Source: Gammaproteobacteria bacterium HGW-Gammaproteobacteria-1
GTDB lineage: Bacteria; Pseudomonadota; Gammaproteobacteria; Thiohalomonadales; Thiohalomonadaceae
Length of the DNA stretch: 64,000 nt
NCBI GenBank assembly: GCA_002840095.1
Contig: PGZL01000008.1
Coordinates: forward strand, 124,001-188,000
Direction: 5' to 3'
Shown here: positions 7,849 to 16,407 of the stretch, piece by piece
Layout: every line of letters starts with the position of its first letter
Numbering within the stretch: the first letter of the stretch is position 1
The notes under the pieces: model-generated
Told to the model about the DNA's origin: nothing
Seen by the model: only the letters and a program-made list of their open reading frames with translations
The model's database searches: none
Made by a program: the position numbers and the translations under genes

Positions 7849-10371
7849 ATGGCCAGCCCCTCCCTCCAGCAATACCGTCACAAGCGCGATTTCCGCCACA
7901 CCCGGGAGCCGCCGGGCGCGACCACGGCCGCGGAGGCCGGGCAGCTGTATGTGATGCACAAGCACGCGGCGCGGCGCGACCATTTCGATCTGCGCCTCGA
8001 ACAGGACGGCGTGCTGCGCAGCTGGGCCCTGCCCAAGGGCGCTGCGCTCAAGAGCGGCGACAAGCGCCTCGCCATCGAGGTGGAGGACCACCCGCTCGAA
8101 TACGGCAGCTTCGAGGGCACCATCCCCAAGGGTGAATACGGCGGCGGCACGGTGATGCTGTGGGACGTGGGTATGTGGCAGCCCGACGGCCGCAACGACG
8201 ACGAGCAGATCGACTTCATCCTCACCGGCACCAAGCTCCAGGGTGCCTGGACCCTGGTGCGCATGCGTCGTTGGGACATCCGCGGCAGGAACAAGCAATG
8301 GCTGCTGATCAAGCGCACCGACCACCCCTCGCACGCGCTGCATCCCGATGACCTGAGCGTCGTCACCGGCCGCAGCATGGACGAGATCGCCGCAAGCGCG
8401 ACGGAGCACGAAGTCGCGCCGTCCCCGCCGCCGCCGGTGGCGCGTGAGCTGCCCGGCGCGCGCCGGACAGCGCCGCCCGCCACCATGCCGCCGCAGCTTG
8501 CCACCGCCGTCGACCGCGCGCCGAAGGGACAGGCCTGGCTGCACGAGATCAAATTCGACGGCTATCGCATCGTGGTGCATCTCGATCACGGCAAGGCGCG
8601 CCTGATGACGCGCAACGGCCACGACTGGACCGCGCGCTTGCAGGCGCTGGCGCGACAGCTGGAGTTGCTGCCGGTGCAGCAGGCGATCCTCGACGGCGAG
8701 CTGGTGGCGCTCACCGCCGGCGGCGCCAGCAGCTTCCGTGAGTTGCAGGAAGCGCTGAACCGCAAGGACAGCGCCCATCTCATCTGCCAGCTCTTCGATC
8801 TCGTTTACCTGGATGGCCATGACCTTTCCGCCGTGCCGCTGCTGGAGCGCAAGCAGGCGCTGGCGCAGCTGATGCAGGCGGCGGGTTACGGCGCCGGCGG
8901 CAGCGTGCGCTATTCGGACCACATGCAGGGCCAGGGGCCGGAGTTCTTCGAACAGGCCTGCGCCCTCGGCCTGGAGGGCATCATTTCCAAACGTGCCGAT
9001 GCGCCTTACCGCAGCGGCCGGGGCAAGCTCTGGCTCAAGCTGAAATGCACCCAGCACGCCGAATTCGTGGTCGGCGGCTACACGCCGCCCGCGGGCGCGC
9101 GCAAGGGTTTCGGTGCGCTGCTGCTCGGCACGCCGCGAAACGGACAGCTGGAGTACGCCGGACGCCTGGGCACCGGCTTCAGCCGTCGCCAGCTCGACCT
9201 GCTGCACGCGCAGCTGGAGCAGCAGGAGATCGCGCAATCGCCCTTTGCGCCCTCGCCGTCGCTGCCGCGCCTGCGCGGCCTGCACTGGGTGCAGCCGACG
9301 CTGGTGGTCGAAGTCGAGTATGTGGAACGCACGCGCGACGGCCTGTTGCGCCAGCCCAGTTTTGTCGGCCTGCGCGAAGACGTGGCGCCCGAGGAGATCG
9401 AGTCCATTGGCGCGGCACTGGAAGAAGCCACGGCGGCGCGGGCGTCGGCGCGGCATGCGGGGGAGGGTGCGGTGGAGATCGAAGGCGTCGAGCTCACCCA
9501 CCCCGAGCGCATCCTCTATCCGGAACAGGGCGTGACCAAACTGGCCCTGGCCGCCTATTACGAATCCATCCACCCATGGATGCTGTCCTATTTCGCCCAG
9601 CGCCCGCTGGCGCTGCTGCGCTGCCCCGAGGGACGCGAGACCTGCTTTTACCAGAAGCATCTGCCCGGGAGCCAGGCCGGCGCTGCCCCCCGCATCGCGA
9701 TCAAGGAAGAGGAGAAAGTGAGCGACTATGTGTACGTCCGCTCGCTCACCGATATCCTGGTGCTGGTACAGCACGGAGTGTTGGAGTTCCATCCCTGGGG
9801 ATGCCGGGTGGACGATATCGAACACCCCGATCTGCTGGTGTTCGATCTCGATCCTGGCCCGGATGTGGCATGGACGGAGGTGTTGCGCACGGCGCGCGAA
9901 CTGCGCGACCGTTTGCAGGAACTGGGATTGACCGCCTTTCCCCGCACCACCGGCGGCAAGGGCCTGCACCTGGTCGTGCCGTTGCAACCAAAGGCCGGCT
10001 GGGACACGGCCAAGGCCTTCGCGAAGGCGGTGGTGGAGCAACAGGCGCAGGACCAGCCGCGTCTCCTCACCACCCACATGGCCCTGGCGAAACGCCGCGG
10101 CAGGATCTTTCTCGACTACCTGCGCAACGGCCGCGGCTCTACCGCCATCGCCTCGTATTCGGCACGGGCCCGTCCGCGCGCGCCGGTGGCGGTGCCGCTA
10201 CGCTGGGACGAGCTCAACCCCGGGCTGCATTCCGATCACTACACGGTGGAGACCCTGCCGCGCCGCCTCAGGGCGCTGCGGGCCGATCCATGGGAAGGAT
10301 TCTTCGAGGCCGCCGTGCCGCTCAATGCGCGCGTGCTCAAGGCGGTAGGCCTCGACGGGGGAGGTGCATGA
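7849..10371 (+). CDS. ligD: Multifunctional DNA repair ligase/polymerase LigD
   Basis: The protein is 840 aa, the length of Pseudomonas LigD. Domain order is phosphoesterase (residues about 20-180, with HAARRDHFDLRLE and GTIPKGEYGGG), ATP-dependent ligase (about 200-510, nucleotidyl-transfer Lys235 in EIKFDGYR and a KLWLKLK motif), and primase-polymerase (about 545-830, catalytic DLD at 666-668 in FDLDPGPD, then TTGGKGLHLVVPL). It seals double-strand breaks by non-homologous end joining together with Ku. The stop overlaps the ku start (ATGATG), so it is the first gene of a ligD-ku-ku operon. Confidence 0.96.
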   Translation: MASPSLQQYRHKRDFRHTREPPGATTAAEAGQLYVMHKHAARRDHFDLRLEQDGVLRSWALPKGAALKSGDKRLAIEVEDHPLEYGSFEGTIPKGEYGGGTVMLWDVGMWQPDGRNDDEQIDFILTGTKLQGAWTLVRMRRWDIRGRNKQWLLIKRTDHPSHALHPDDLSVVTGRSMDEIAASATEHEVAPSPPPPVARELPGARRTAPPATMPPQLATAVDRAPKGQAWLHEIKFDGYRIVVHLDHGKARLMTRNGHDWTARLQALARQLELLPVQQAILDGELVALTAGGASSFRELQEALNRKDSAHLICQLFDLVYLDGHDLSAVPLLERKQALAQLMQAAGYGAGGSVRYSDHMQGQGPEFFEQACALGLEGIISKRADAPYRSGRGKLWLKLKCTQHAEFVVGGYTPPAGARKGFGALLLGTPRNGQLEYAGRLGTGFSRRQLDLLHAQLEQQEIAQSPFAPSPSLPRLRGLHWVQPTLVVEVEYVERTRDGLLRQPSFVGLREDVAPEEIESIGAALEEATAARASARHAGEGAVEIEGVELTHPERILYPEQGVTKLALAAYYESIHPWMLSYFAQRPLALLRCPEGRETCFYQKHLPGSQAGAAPRIAIKEEEKVSDYVYVRSLTDILVLVQHGVLEFHPWGCRVDDIEHPDLLVFDLDPGPDVAWTEVLRTARELRDRLQELGLTAFPRTTGGKGLHLVVPLQPKAGWDTAKAFAKAVVEQQAQDQPRLLTTHMALAKRRGRIFLDYLRNGRGSTAIASYSARARPRAPVAVPLRWDELNPGLHSDHYTVETLPRRLRALRADPWEGFFEAAVPLNARVLKAVGLDGGGA

Positions 10372-11147
10372 TGGCTATCCGTGCCATGTGGAAGGGCGTG
10401 ATCCATTTCGGGTCGATCCGGGTGCCGGTGAAGCTGTACGGCGCCGTCGAGGATCGCAACGTGCACTTCCGGCTGCTGCACCGGGAGGATCTGGAGCCGG
10501 TGCACCAGCACATGATCAATCCGGAGACCGACGAGGCCGTTCCCCATGAGGACATCCGCCGTGCCTACGTCACCGAGCCCGGCGACCGGGTGCTGCTGAC
10601 GCCGGAGGATCTGGAGGCGCTGGAACCGGAGCCTTCCCGCGATATCGAGATCATGACCTTCCTGCCCCTGCATGCCATCGACCATCGCTGGTATGACCGC
10701 CCCTATTACCTGGGGCCGGATGAAGACGACAGGGAGTTCTTCGCCCTGGCCGACGCCCTGGAGTCGATGGAGGCGACGGGCCTGGCGCACTGGGTGATGC
10801 GCAAGAAGGACTACGTCGGCGCGTTGCAGCTGCATCAGGGCTACCCGATGCTGATGTCGCTGCACCACGCCGAGGAGGTCGTGCCGGTGGAGGCGTTGAA
10901 TCCGCCCGAAGGCCCGGCCCTGGACCCGCGCGAACTGGGCATGGCCCATCAGCTGATCGAGATGCTGGAGTCGGAGTTTCAGCCGCAGGACTATCACGAC
11001 GAATTCCGCGAGCGCGTCCTGAAAATGCTGGCGGACAAGGCGCAAGGGAAGAAGATTCGCAAGTTCGCCGCCAGGGCGCGCCAGCCGAGCATGGACCTGG
11101 GTGAGGCGCTGCAAGCCAGCCTGCAGAAGATGCGCAAACGTGCGTGA
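10368..11147 (+). CDS. ku: Ku domain protein (first copy)
   Basis: The protein is 259 aa. It opens with MWKGVIHFGSIRVPVKLYGAVEDRNVHF, the prokaryotic Ku start, and includes LLTPEDLEALEPEPSRDIEI and the ...HWVMRKKDYVGALQ bridge segment. It lacks the long basic C-terminal tail of the second copy. It binds double-strand DNA ends as a dimer and recruits LigD. Overlapping ATGs at 10368 and 10371 overlap the ligD stop, and GGGGAGG at 10358 favours either. Confidence 0.93.
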   Translation: MMAIRAMWKGVIHFGSIRVPVKLYGAVEDRNVHFRLLHREDLEPVHQHMINPETDEAVPHEDIRRAYVTEPGDRVLLTPEDLEALEPEPSRDIEIMTFLPLHAIDHRWYDRPYYLGPDEDDREFFALADALESMEATGLAHWVMRKKDYVGALQLHQGYPMLMSLHHAEEVVPVEALNPPEGPALDPRELGMAHQLIEMLESEFQPQDYHDEFRERVLKMLADKAQGKKIRKFAARARQPSMDLGEALQASLQKMRKRA

Positions 11148-11155
11148 GGTGTGAC

Positions 11156-12169
11156 ATGAGTGACGACGACGACACTACGGAAACCGAAGACACGGAAGAG
11201 GAACACCCGCATCCCATCTGGTCGGGCATCATTGCCTTCGGGCTGGTCAGTCTTCCGGTCAGCCTGTTCCCGGCCCATCGCGGCAAGCTGGCCCTGAAGA
11301 TGGTCGATGCCGACGGCAACCTGCTCAAGCGGCAGTACTACTGCGAACACGACAAGCGGCCGCTGGAGCGGGACGACATCGTGCGCAGTTACGAGATCGA
11401 GAAGTACCACTATGTGGTGGTCGAAGACGAAGAGCTGGAGGCGCTGGAGCCGAAGCGATCGCGGGAAATCGACCTGAAGCGCTTCGTGCCGGTGAGCTCG
11501 ATCAATCCGATCTGGTTCAAGCGCGCCTATTTTCTCGTCCCCGACGGGGATACGACCAAAGCCTACCGCCTGCTGGCGAAGAGCATGGAGGATGAACAGA
11601 GGGCGGGCATCGCCACCTTCGTGATGCACGGCAAGGACTACCTGGTGGCGATCATCGCTGAAGGCGGCATCCTGCGCGCGGAGACGCTGCGCTTTCACGA
11701 CGAGTTGCGCACACCCGACGTGGTCGGATTGCCGTCGCGGCAGCCCGCCGACAAGAAGTCGGTGGAGCGGATGCGGGCCGCCATCCGCAAGTCTATGCAC
11801 AAGCAGTTCGAGAGCGAACAGTTGAGCGATCCCCACAGCGGCGCGCTGATGCAGCGTATCGAGGAGAAACTCAAGGCCGGTACCGACGTGCTGTCGGCGC
11901 CGGAACCCGAATCGGTCGAGGCCGAAAGCAACGTCATCGACCTGGTGAAGATACTCAAGGAGCGGTTGCAGGGAGGGCGAGCGCAGGACAGGTCGCCGCC
12001 TAAGACGCCGGCGCCGAAAAAGTCAGCGCCGCCCGCGCCGTCGCAGGCTGCGGCGGACCGGCGCAGCATGCACGAGTTGTATGAACAGGCGCAGGAACTG
12101 CAGATTGCCGGCCGCAGCAGGATGTCGAAACAGCAACTGGTCGCGGCCATCGCCCGGGCACAGAAATAG
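11156..12169 (+). CDS. ku: Ku domain protein (second copy, SAP-like tail)
   Basis: The protein is 337 aa. After an acidic N-terminus it has the Ku core (HPIWSGIIAFGLVSLPVSLFPAHR, KLALKMVD, then KRQYYCEHDKRPLERDDIVRSYE) and VMHGKDYLVAI. The C-terminus (about residues 255-337) is a Lys/Pro-rich linker followed by a SAP/HeH-like helix pair (MHELYEQAQELQIAGRSRMSKQQLVAAI). GAGG at 11146 supports the ATG at 11156. Two divergent Ku proteins in one operon suggest a heterodimer, as reported for some rhizobia; that is inference here. Confidence 0.93.
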   Translation: MSDDDDTTETEDTEEEHPHPIWSGIIAFGLVSLPVSLFPAHRGKLALKMVDADGNLLKRQYYCEHDKRPLERDDIVRSYEIEKYHYVVVEDEELEALEPKRSREIDLKRFVPVSSINPIWFKRAYFLVPDGDTTKAYRLLAKSMEDEQRAGIATFVMHGKDYLVAIIAEGGILRAETLRFHDELRTPDVVGLPSRQPADKKSVERMRAAIRKSMHKQFESEQLSDPHSGALMQRIEEKLKAGTDVLSAPEPESVEAESNVIDLVKILKERLQGGRAQDRSPPKTPAPKKSAPPAPSQAAADRRSMHELYEQAQELQIAGRSRMSKQQLVAAIARAQK

Positions 12170-12183
12170 CGACGCAGGTACAA

Positions 12184-12293
12184 ATGTAGGATGGGTAGAG
12201 TGCAACGAAACCCATCGTGCCGTTCCGCTCCGCAGGCTGCGTCATACGCGTTTGCATAACCGTTGATGGGTTTCGTTGCACTCTACCCATCCT
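12184..12293. repeat. Intergenic palindromic repeat, 'GGATGGGTAGAG' family
   Basis: GTAGGATGGGTAGAGTGCAA with AACGAAACCCATC forms the left arm, and GATGGGTTTCGTTGCACTCT with ACCCATCCTAC the right arm, a 110-bp near-palindrome. Related units are at 12410, 38810 and 39016. Confidence 0.75.
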
Positions 12294-12394
12294 ACGTAAC
12301 CAAGGGGTGCTCCGAAATAGTGCCCAGGCAATCGATGTGTCGGTGATATCGCGAATACAAGCCCCGGCTACCGTTCCATGTCCTGCGCGAGAAC

Positions 12395-12556
12395 GACGCA
12401 GGTACCAATGTAGGATAGGTAGAGCGGAGCGAAACCCATCATCGCTTCTGCGAACCCTAACCCGGCAAACCGGATGGGTTCCGCTGCACCGCTCCTGCGC
12501 ATTTATGTGCCCGCGGATTTAGTGCATCCATGCACGTCGCTCTACCCGCCCTGCAT
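12395..12556. repeat. Second 'GGATGGGTAGAG' family unit with duplicated leader
   Basis: It starts with CGACGCAGGTACCAATGTAG, a near copy of the sequence directly after the ku stop (12172). Its right part (12473-12556) matches 38810-38887 over about 78 bp, including CGCCCGCGGATTTA-like segments. With the unit at 12184 it fills the ku-DUF411 intergenic gap. Confidence 0.7.
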
Positions 12557-12576
12557 TGATGTCGGCAAAGCCGCCG

Positions 12577-13050
12577 TCAGCGATAGCTGTTGAATACGCG
12601 CGCGCCCTGTTTGTCGAAGGCGACCACGTCGTAGGGCTGGGTGATGCCGTCCTGCTCCATGCCGGGGGAGCCCAGCGGCATGCCGGGCACCGACAGGCCG
12701 GTGACCTGCGGGCGTTGTGCGAGCAGGGCCTTTACGTCGGCGGCGGGGACATGGCCTTCCACGACGTAGCCGTCGACGACGGCGGTGTGGCAGGAGGCCA
12801 GTTGCGGATGGACGCCGTGTTCGGTCTTGATGGGCGTCATGTCGTTCACGTTGCGGGTCACGACGTCGAAGCCGTTGTCGCGCATGTGCTCGACCCAGGC
12901 GCCGCAGCAACCGCAGGTGGGGCTTTTGTAGACGACGACCTGCGGCAGGGCCGAGCTTGCCTGGCGTAGCGGCAGGGCGATGGCGGCGGTGATTGCCAGG
13001 GCGGCGATGCCGCCGGCCAGCCACCAGCGTTGCGGTTTGGATACGTTCAT
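12577..13050 (-). CDS. DUF411 domain protein
   Basis: The protein is 157 aa with an N-terminal membrane anchor or signal (WWLAGGIAALAITAAIAL). The DUF411 domain carries the CGCC motif (YKSPTCGCCGAWVEHM, about residues 47-60), then HPQLASCHTAVVDGYVVEGHVPA and GMPLGSPGME. This thioredoxin-like family is often found beside copper or heavy-metal resistance genes and probably binds metal in the periplasm. The start is set by an AGAGG motif about 6 nt upstream. Two broken 3'-end relics of the same family lie at 3023 and 4656. Confidence 0.85.
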   Translation of the reverse strand: MNVSKPQRWWLAGGIAALAITAAIALPLRQASSALPQVVVYKSPTCGCCGAWVEHMRDNGFDVVTRNVNDMTPIKTEHGVHPQLASCHTAVVDGYVVEGHVPAADVKALLAQRPQVTGLSVPGMPLGSPGMEQDGITQPYDVVAFDKQGARVFNSYR

Positions 13051-13167
13051 GGGGGTCACCTCTGGATCCATGGACTGGCGCAGCGGCCGATAGGTTCCGT
13101 GCCCCCCTGTCCGGGCCGCCGCGGGCTGCTATGTTTACTCCCACAATCAACAATAGTGGAGGCCGCC

Positions 13168-13512
13168 ATGCAAACCCCTGTACTCCGTGTATCGCTTTTC
13201 CTTTTTATTCTGATGCTTGCAGGTGCCGCGCTGGCTGCTGAGGGCTCGGTGACCATAGTCTCTCCCGCTGACGGCGCCCGGCTCGATGCCATGGGCGACA
13301 ACCGGATCAGCTATGAAGTGGAGCCCGGGCCGCGGGGCGATCACGTGCATCTGTACGTGGACGGCAACGAGATTGCCGTGCTGCGCCAGCTCAAGGCCAG
13401 CTACACGTTGCCGGCGCTGGACAGCGGCATGCGGGAAATCTGCATCAAGGTGGTGAACAAGGGCCACACGCCCATCGGCGTGGAGCAGTGCGTCAAGGTG
13501 ACGGTGGAGTAG
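13168..13512 (+). CDS. Small exported Ig-like protein
   Basis: The protein is 114 aa with a signal peptide ending in ALAA (about residue 23). The mature part (SVTIVSPADGARLD...HVHLYVDGNEI...CIKVVNKGH...CVKVTVE) looks like a small beta-sandwich domain with one Cys pair, similar to DUF4399/DUF6130-type proteins. TGGAGG at 13157 supports the start. The next gene begins 1 nt after its stop, so they form an operon. The function is unknown; the HVH motif might bind metal. Confidence 0.6.
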   Translation: MQTPVLRVSLFLFILMLAGAALAAEGSVTIVSPADGARLDAMGDNRISYEVEPGPRGDHVHLYVDGNEIAVLRQLKASYTLPALDSGMREICIKVVNKGHTPIGVEQCVKVTVE

Positions 13513-13513
13513 G

Positions 13514-13927
13514 GTGGACCTGCAAAATCTCGCCTATGCGCTGACCCAGGTGGCGCACAACTTCGGCGCCGTGGCGGTGGTGGGCGGCCCCTTGTTTGCC
13601 CGCTGGCCGCAACGCCCGCAGGAGTTGGTACGCCGCCGTCTGGCCTGGCTGGTGCTGGTCGGCTGGATGGTGCAGGGGGCCAGCGGGGCCGGTTTCGGCG
13701 CCATCAGCTATGCCTATTACGGCACCTTTCCCGATATCCACGGCATCGCCGTGGCGGCGCTGCTGCTGAAGATGGGCTGCGCGGTGGCGGGATTCCTGCT
13801 GGTGACCACGGTCCTGCACCAGAGGGAGCGGTGGTCGGCGCCGAGGCACGACATGGCCTGGGCCGGATTGCTGGTGCTGGGGGTTACTGCGCTGACGGCG
13901 GCGGCATTTCTGCGCTGGTTTTCCTGA
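13514..13927 (+). CDS. Four-helix inner-membrane protein
   Basis: The protein is 137 aa, starting with GTG right behind the upstream stop. Four hydrophobic segments are visible (around residues 15-30, 43-65, 75-100 and 113-133). VAHNFGAVAVVGGPLFA near the N-terminus has a conserved-looking His, as in heme-linked membrane proteins. No family is recognised with certainty. It is coupled to the Ig-like exported protein. Confidence 0.55.
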   Translation: MDLQNLAYALTQVAHNFGAVAVVGGPLFARWPQRPQELVRRRLAWLVLVGWMVQGASGAGFGAISYAYYGTFPDIHGIAVAALLLKMGCAVAGFLLVTTVLHQRERWSAPRHDMAWAGLLVLGVTALTAAAFLRWFS

Positions 13928-13990
13928 ACGTCGCACTACGCACCATTGCCGGGCCGAAGCCCGACCCGGGTACGAGCGTCGTGGTGGAAA

Positions 13991-14938
13991 TCAGCCCTTG
14001 GCCTTTTTCTCCGGCGGCTTCGGCAGCTTCTGCTCGCCCTTGCCGAGCAGGGCCGGGCTTTCCTTGATGAGGTAGTCCTTGAAGGTCTGGGAAACGACGG
14101 ACAGCCGCTTGCCCTGGCGATGCACCACGTACCAGTAGCGCATGATGGGAAATTCGGCGACGTTGAGAATCACCAGGCGGCCCAGGGCCAATTCCATTTC
14201 CACCGTGTCGCGCGACAGCAGGCCGAGACCGAGACCGGCCTGCACCGACTGCTTGATGGCTTCGTTGCTGCCCACTTCCATGCCGGTGGTGATGCGCACG
14301 TCGTGCTGGGCGAAGAAGCGCTCCATGGCGATGCGCGTGCCGGAGCCGGGTTCGCGCACCAGGAACACTTCCTGTTCCAGCCGTTGCAGGGGGATCTTCT
14401 TTTCCTTGGCCAGCGGGTGTTCGGGCGGGGCGACTATGACCAGCGGGTTTTCCATGAAGGGCTCGGCGCCCAGATCCACGTCGCCCGGCGGCTGGCCCAT
14501 GATCACCAGGTCGACGTCGTTTTCCGCCAGCTGGTTGAGCAGCGTTTCGCGGTTGGTGACGTCCAGGCTGACGGTGACGCCCGGGTAGCGCTGGCAGAAG
14601 CCGGCCAGCAGGACGGGGATGAAATAGTTGGCGGTGGAGGCGACGGAAATCTTGAGGCGGCCCTTGCCCAGGCCCTTGAGGCTGTTCAGCACCCCTTGCA
14701 GCTCGTCGATTTGCTGCAGCACGCTGCGGCTGTAGTGGTAGACTTCCTTGCCCATTTCGGTCAGGAAGATCTTCTTGCCCAGGTGCTCGAACAACGGCAC
14801 GTCCAGCTGGTTCTCCAGCTGCTTGACCTGCATCGATACCGCCGGTTGCGTCAGGCACAACTCCTCGGCGGCGCGCGTGAAGCTCAGATGGCGGGCGACG
14901 GCGGAAAACACCCGGAGTTGACGCAAGGTAATGTTCAT
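13991..14938 (-). CDS. cbbR: LysR-type regulator CbbR
   Basis: The protein is 315 aa. The LysR HTH covers residues 1-60 (MNITLRQLRVFSAVARHLSFTRAAEELCLTQPAVSMQVKQLE), with the effector domain at 90-295 (GRLKISVASTANYFIPVLLAGF). This is the CbbR profile, and the gene sits upstream of both RuBisCO operons. CbbR activates cbb operons in response to metabolites such as NADPH or RuBP. A box CATAAGCTAATTCTTAT overlaps its own start region, and matching boxes lie before cbbL and cbbM, so it likely regulates all of them and itself. Confidence 0.88.
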   Translation of the reverse strand: MNITLRQLRVFSAVARHLSFTRAAEELCLTQPAVSMQVKQLENQLDVPLFEHLGKKIFLTEMGKEVYHYSRSVLQQIDELQGVLNSLKGLGKGRLKISVASTANYFIPVLLAGFCQRYPGVTVSLDVTNRETLLNQLAENDVDLVIMGQPPGDVDLGAEPFMENPLVIVAPPEHPLAKEKKIPLQRLEQEVFLVREPGSGTRIAMERFFAQHDVRITTGMEVGSNEAIKQSVQAGLGLGLLSRDTVEMELALGRLVILNVAEFPIMRYWYVVHRQGKRLSVVSQTFKDYLIKESPALLGKGEQKLPKPPEKKAKG

Positions 14939-15002
14939 AAGCTAATTCTTATGGTTTCCATCATTACAATTTAATTTACATTATGCGTCTGGAGTCTACA
15001 CT
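14936..15002 (+). promoter_or_regulatory. CbbR-type box and promoter pointing away from cbbR
   Basis: CATAAGCT starts at 14936, exactly 39 nt before a -35-like TTTACA (14975-14980). A 16-nt spacer leads to TACACT (14997-15002). The cbbL upstream region has the same elements with the same spacing (16889, 16928, 16950). This is a functional-looking cbb promoter but no cbb gene follows; a terminated transcript of about 175 nt would result. Confidence 0.65.
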
Positions 15003-15008
15003 AGTTCC

Positions 15009-15183
15009 ACTGCACGGTTAAAGGGGCTTTGTCACCCGGCCCCGGCGGAGATTCCACGGAAGATCTGCCAGCCCTAGTGTAGACCGCGGCGCATACAACG
15101 GATTTTCAATAAACGTGCGGCGGTGAACGAATATCAGTGAGGGAGCCCGGGGCGGCGCATCGGCAACGATGCGCCGCCTTTTT
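15009..15183 (+). ncRNA. Candidate CbbR-linked small RNA
   Basis: The interval runs from the expected start of the promoter at 14975-15002 to a near-perfect terminator at 15151-15183. It holds no convincing ORF with a ribosome site. TCTACACTAG (14995-15004) is an exact inverted repeat of CTAGTGTAGA (15074-15083). No Rfam family is recognised. It may instead be the leader of a lost operon. Confidence 0.4.
15151..15183 (+). terminator. Strong terminator with GCAA tetraloop
   Basis: GGCGGCGCATCG (15151-15162), loop GCAA, CGATGCGCCGCC (15167-15178), then TTTTT. The stem is 12 bp with no mismatch. It stands 98 nt before purC, so it ends a transcript other than purC. Confidence 0.85.
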
Positions 15184-15281
15184 AATTCCCCGGTTATCGA
15201 CAGCGCCGCCGCAAATCCGCATCATTAGCCCCTTTCCGGCCGGGTCATTGCGACGCGGTTCTTCAACCCGAGAACAAAACC

Positions 15282-16175
15282 ATGTCCGAAGTCGTTTTCA
15301 ACTCCGAACTGAAGAGCCTCAAACTTATCCAGCGCGGCAAGGTGCGCGACATCTACGCCCTCGACGATAGCAAGATGCTGTTCATGGCCACCGACCGCCT
15401 GTCGGCCTTCGACGTGGTCCTGCCCACGCCGATCCCGGGCAAGGGCAAGGTGCTCACCGGCATGTCCAACTTCTGGTTCGAGCGCACCGGGCACATCGTC
15501 GGCAATCATCTTACCGGCATCGATCCCGCCACCATGGTTGCCGCCGACGAACGCGCCCAGGTCAGCGGCCGCGCGGTGGTGGTGCGCAAGCTGAAGCCGC
15601 TGCCGGTGGAAGCCATCGTGCGCGGCTACATCGTCGGCTCCGGCTGGAAGGAATACAAAACCAGCGGCACCGTCTGCTCCATGCCGCTGCCCGCGGGCCT
15701 GCGCGAAGCGGACAAGCTGCCGCAGCCGATCTTCACGCCTTCGACCAAGGCGGATGTGGGCGATCACGACGAGAACATCAGCTTCGAGCGCATGGTGGAA
15801 CTGGTTGGCCGCGAGCTGGCCGAGCAGGTGCGCGACGTCGCCATCCGTCTTTATGTCTTCGCCGCCGAATACGCGCTGACCAAGGGCATCATCATCGCCG
15901 ACACCAAGTTCGAGTTCGGCCAGGACGAGGCCGGCAACCTGGTGCTGATGGATGAAGTGCTGACGCCGGACTCATCGCGTTTCTGGCCGGTGGAGTCCTA
16001 TGCGCCCGGCGCCAATCCGCCCAGCTTCGACAAGCAGTACGTGCGCGACTACCTGGAAAGCCTGGGCTGGAACAAGAAGCCGCCCGCGCCGGAACTGCCG
16101 GCCGAGGTGGTGGAAAAGACGGTGGAGCGCTACCGCCAGGCGCTGCGCCAGCTCACCGGCGGCGACATCGAGTAA
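15282..16175 (+). CDS. purC: SAICAR synthase (phosphoribosylaminoimidazole-succinocarboxamide synthase)
   Basis: The protein is 297 aa, matching the longer bacterial/yeast-like PurC class. Signatures are [51 protein letters not shown] and [11 protein letters not shown], then [15 protein letters not shown]. It joins CAIR and aspartate in purine synthesis, in the cytosol. It appears monocistronic, placed between the candidate small RNA and a REP hairpin. Confidence 0.95.
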   Translation: MSEVVFNSELKSLKLIQRGKVRDIYALDDSKMLFMATDRLSAFDVVLPTPIPGKGKVLTGMSNFWFERTGHIVGNHLTGIDPATMVAADERAQVSGRAVVVRKLKPLPVEAIVRGYIVGSGWKEYKTSGTVCSMPLPAGLREADKLPQPIFTPSTKADVGDHDENISFERMVELVGRELAEQVRDVAIRLYVFAAEYALTKGIIIADTKFEFGQDEAGNLVLMDEVLTPDSSRFWPVESYAPGANPPSFDKQYVRDYLESLGWNKKPPAPELPAEVVEKTVERYRQALRQLTGGDIE

Positions 16176-16189
16176 CAACCCGACGTATC

Positions 16190-16220
16190 CCGCAGGAGCG
16201 AATTGCATTCGCTCCTGCGG
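16190..16220. repeat. REP-like perfect hairpin after purC
   Basis: CCGCAGGAGCGAAT, loop TGC, ATTCGCTCCTGCGG: a 14-bp perfect stem. The sequence belongs to the same GCAGGAGC-type REP family as that at 7437. It may also act as the purC 3' end, although a T-run comes only 10 nt later. Confidence 0.7.
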
Positions 16221-16407
16221 TTCAGCAATCTTTTTTCCGCACGATCCTCTCATTCAATCGCGACGCCTTACGCAGGCGTTTTTCGGCACGGTATGTCCGT
16301 CCCGAATATGACAGCAAACGCTGTCTGATAAGAGTGCGTATTGCGCGCACCTCAATCAGCGACTATGTATATTCAATACGTGGTGCGCTGTGCGGGGTTC
16401 CCCTGGT

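Noticed and set aside
7687-10077. Long minus-strand ORF (796 aa) antisense to ligD
   Set aside because: It is a GC-rich shadow frame with Arg/His/Gln-rich, motif-free sequence; ligD on the plus strand has all its domains.
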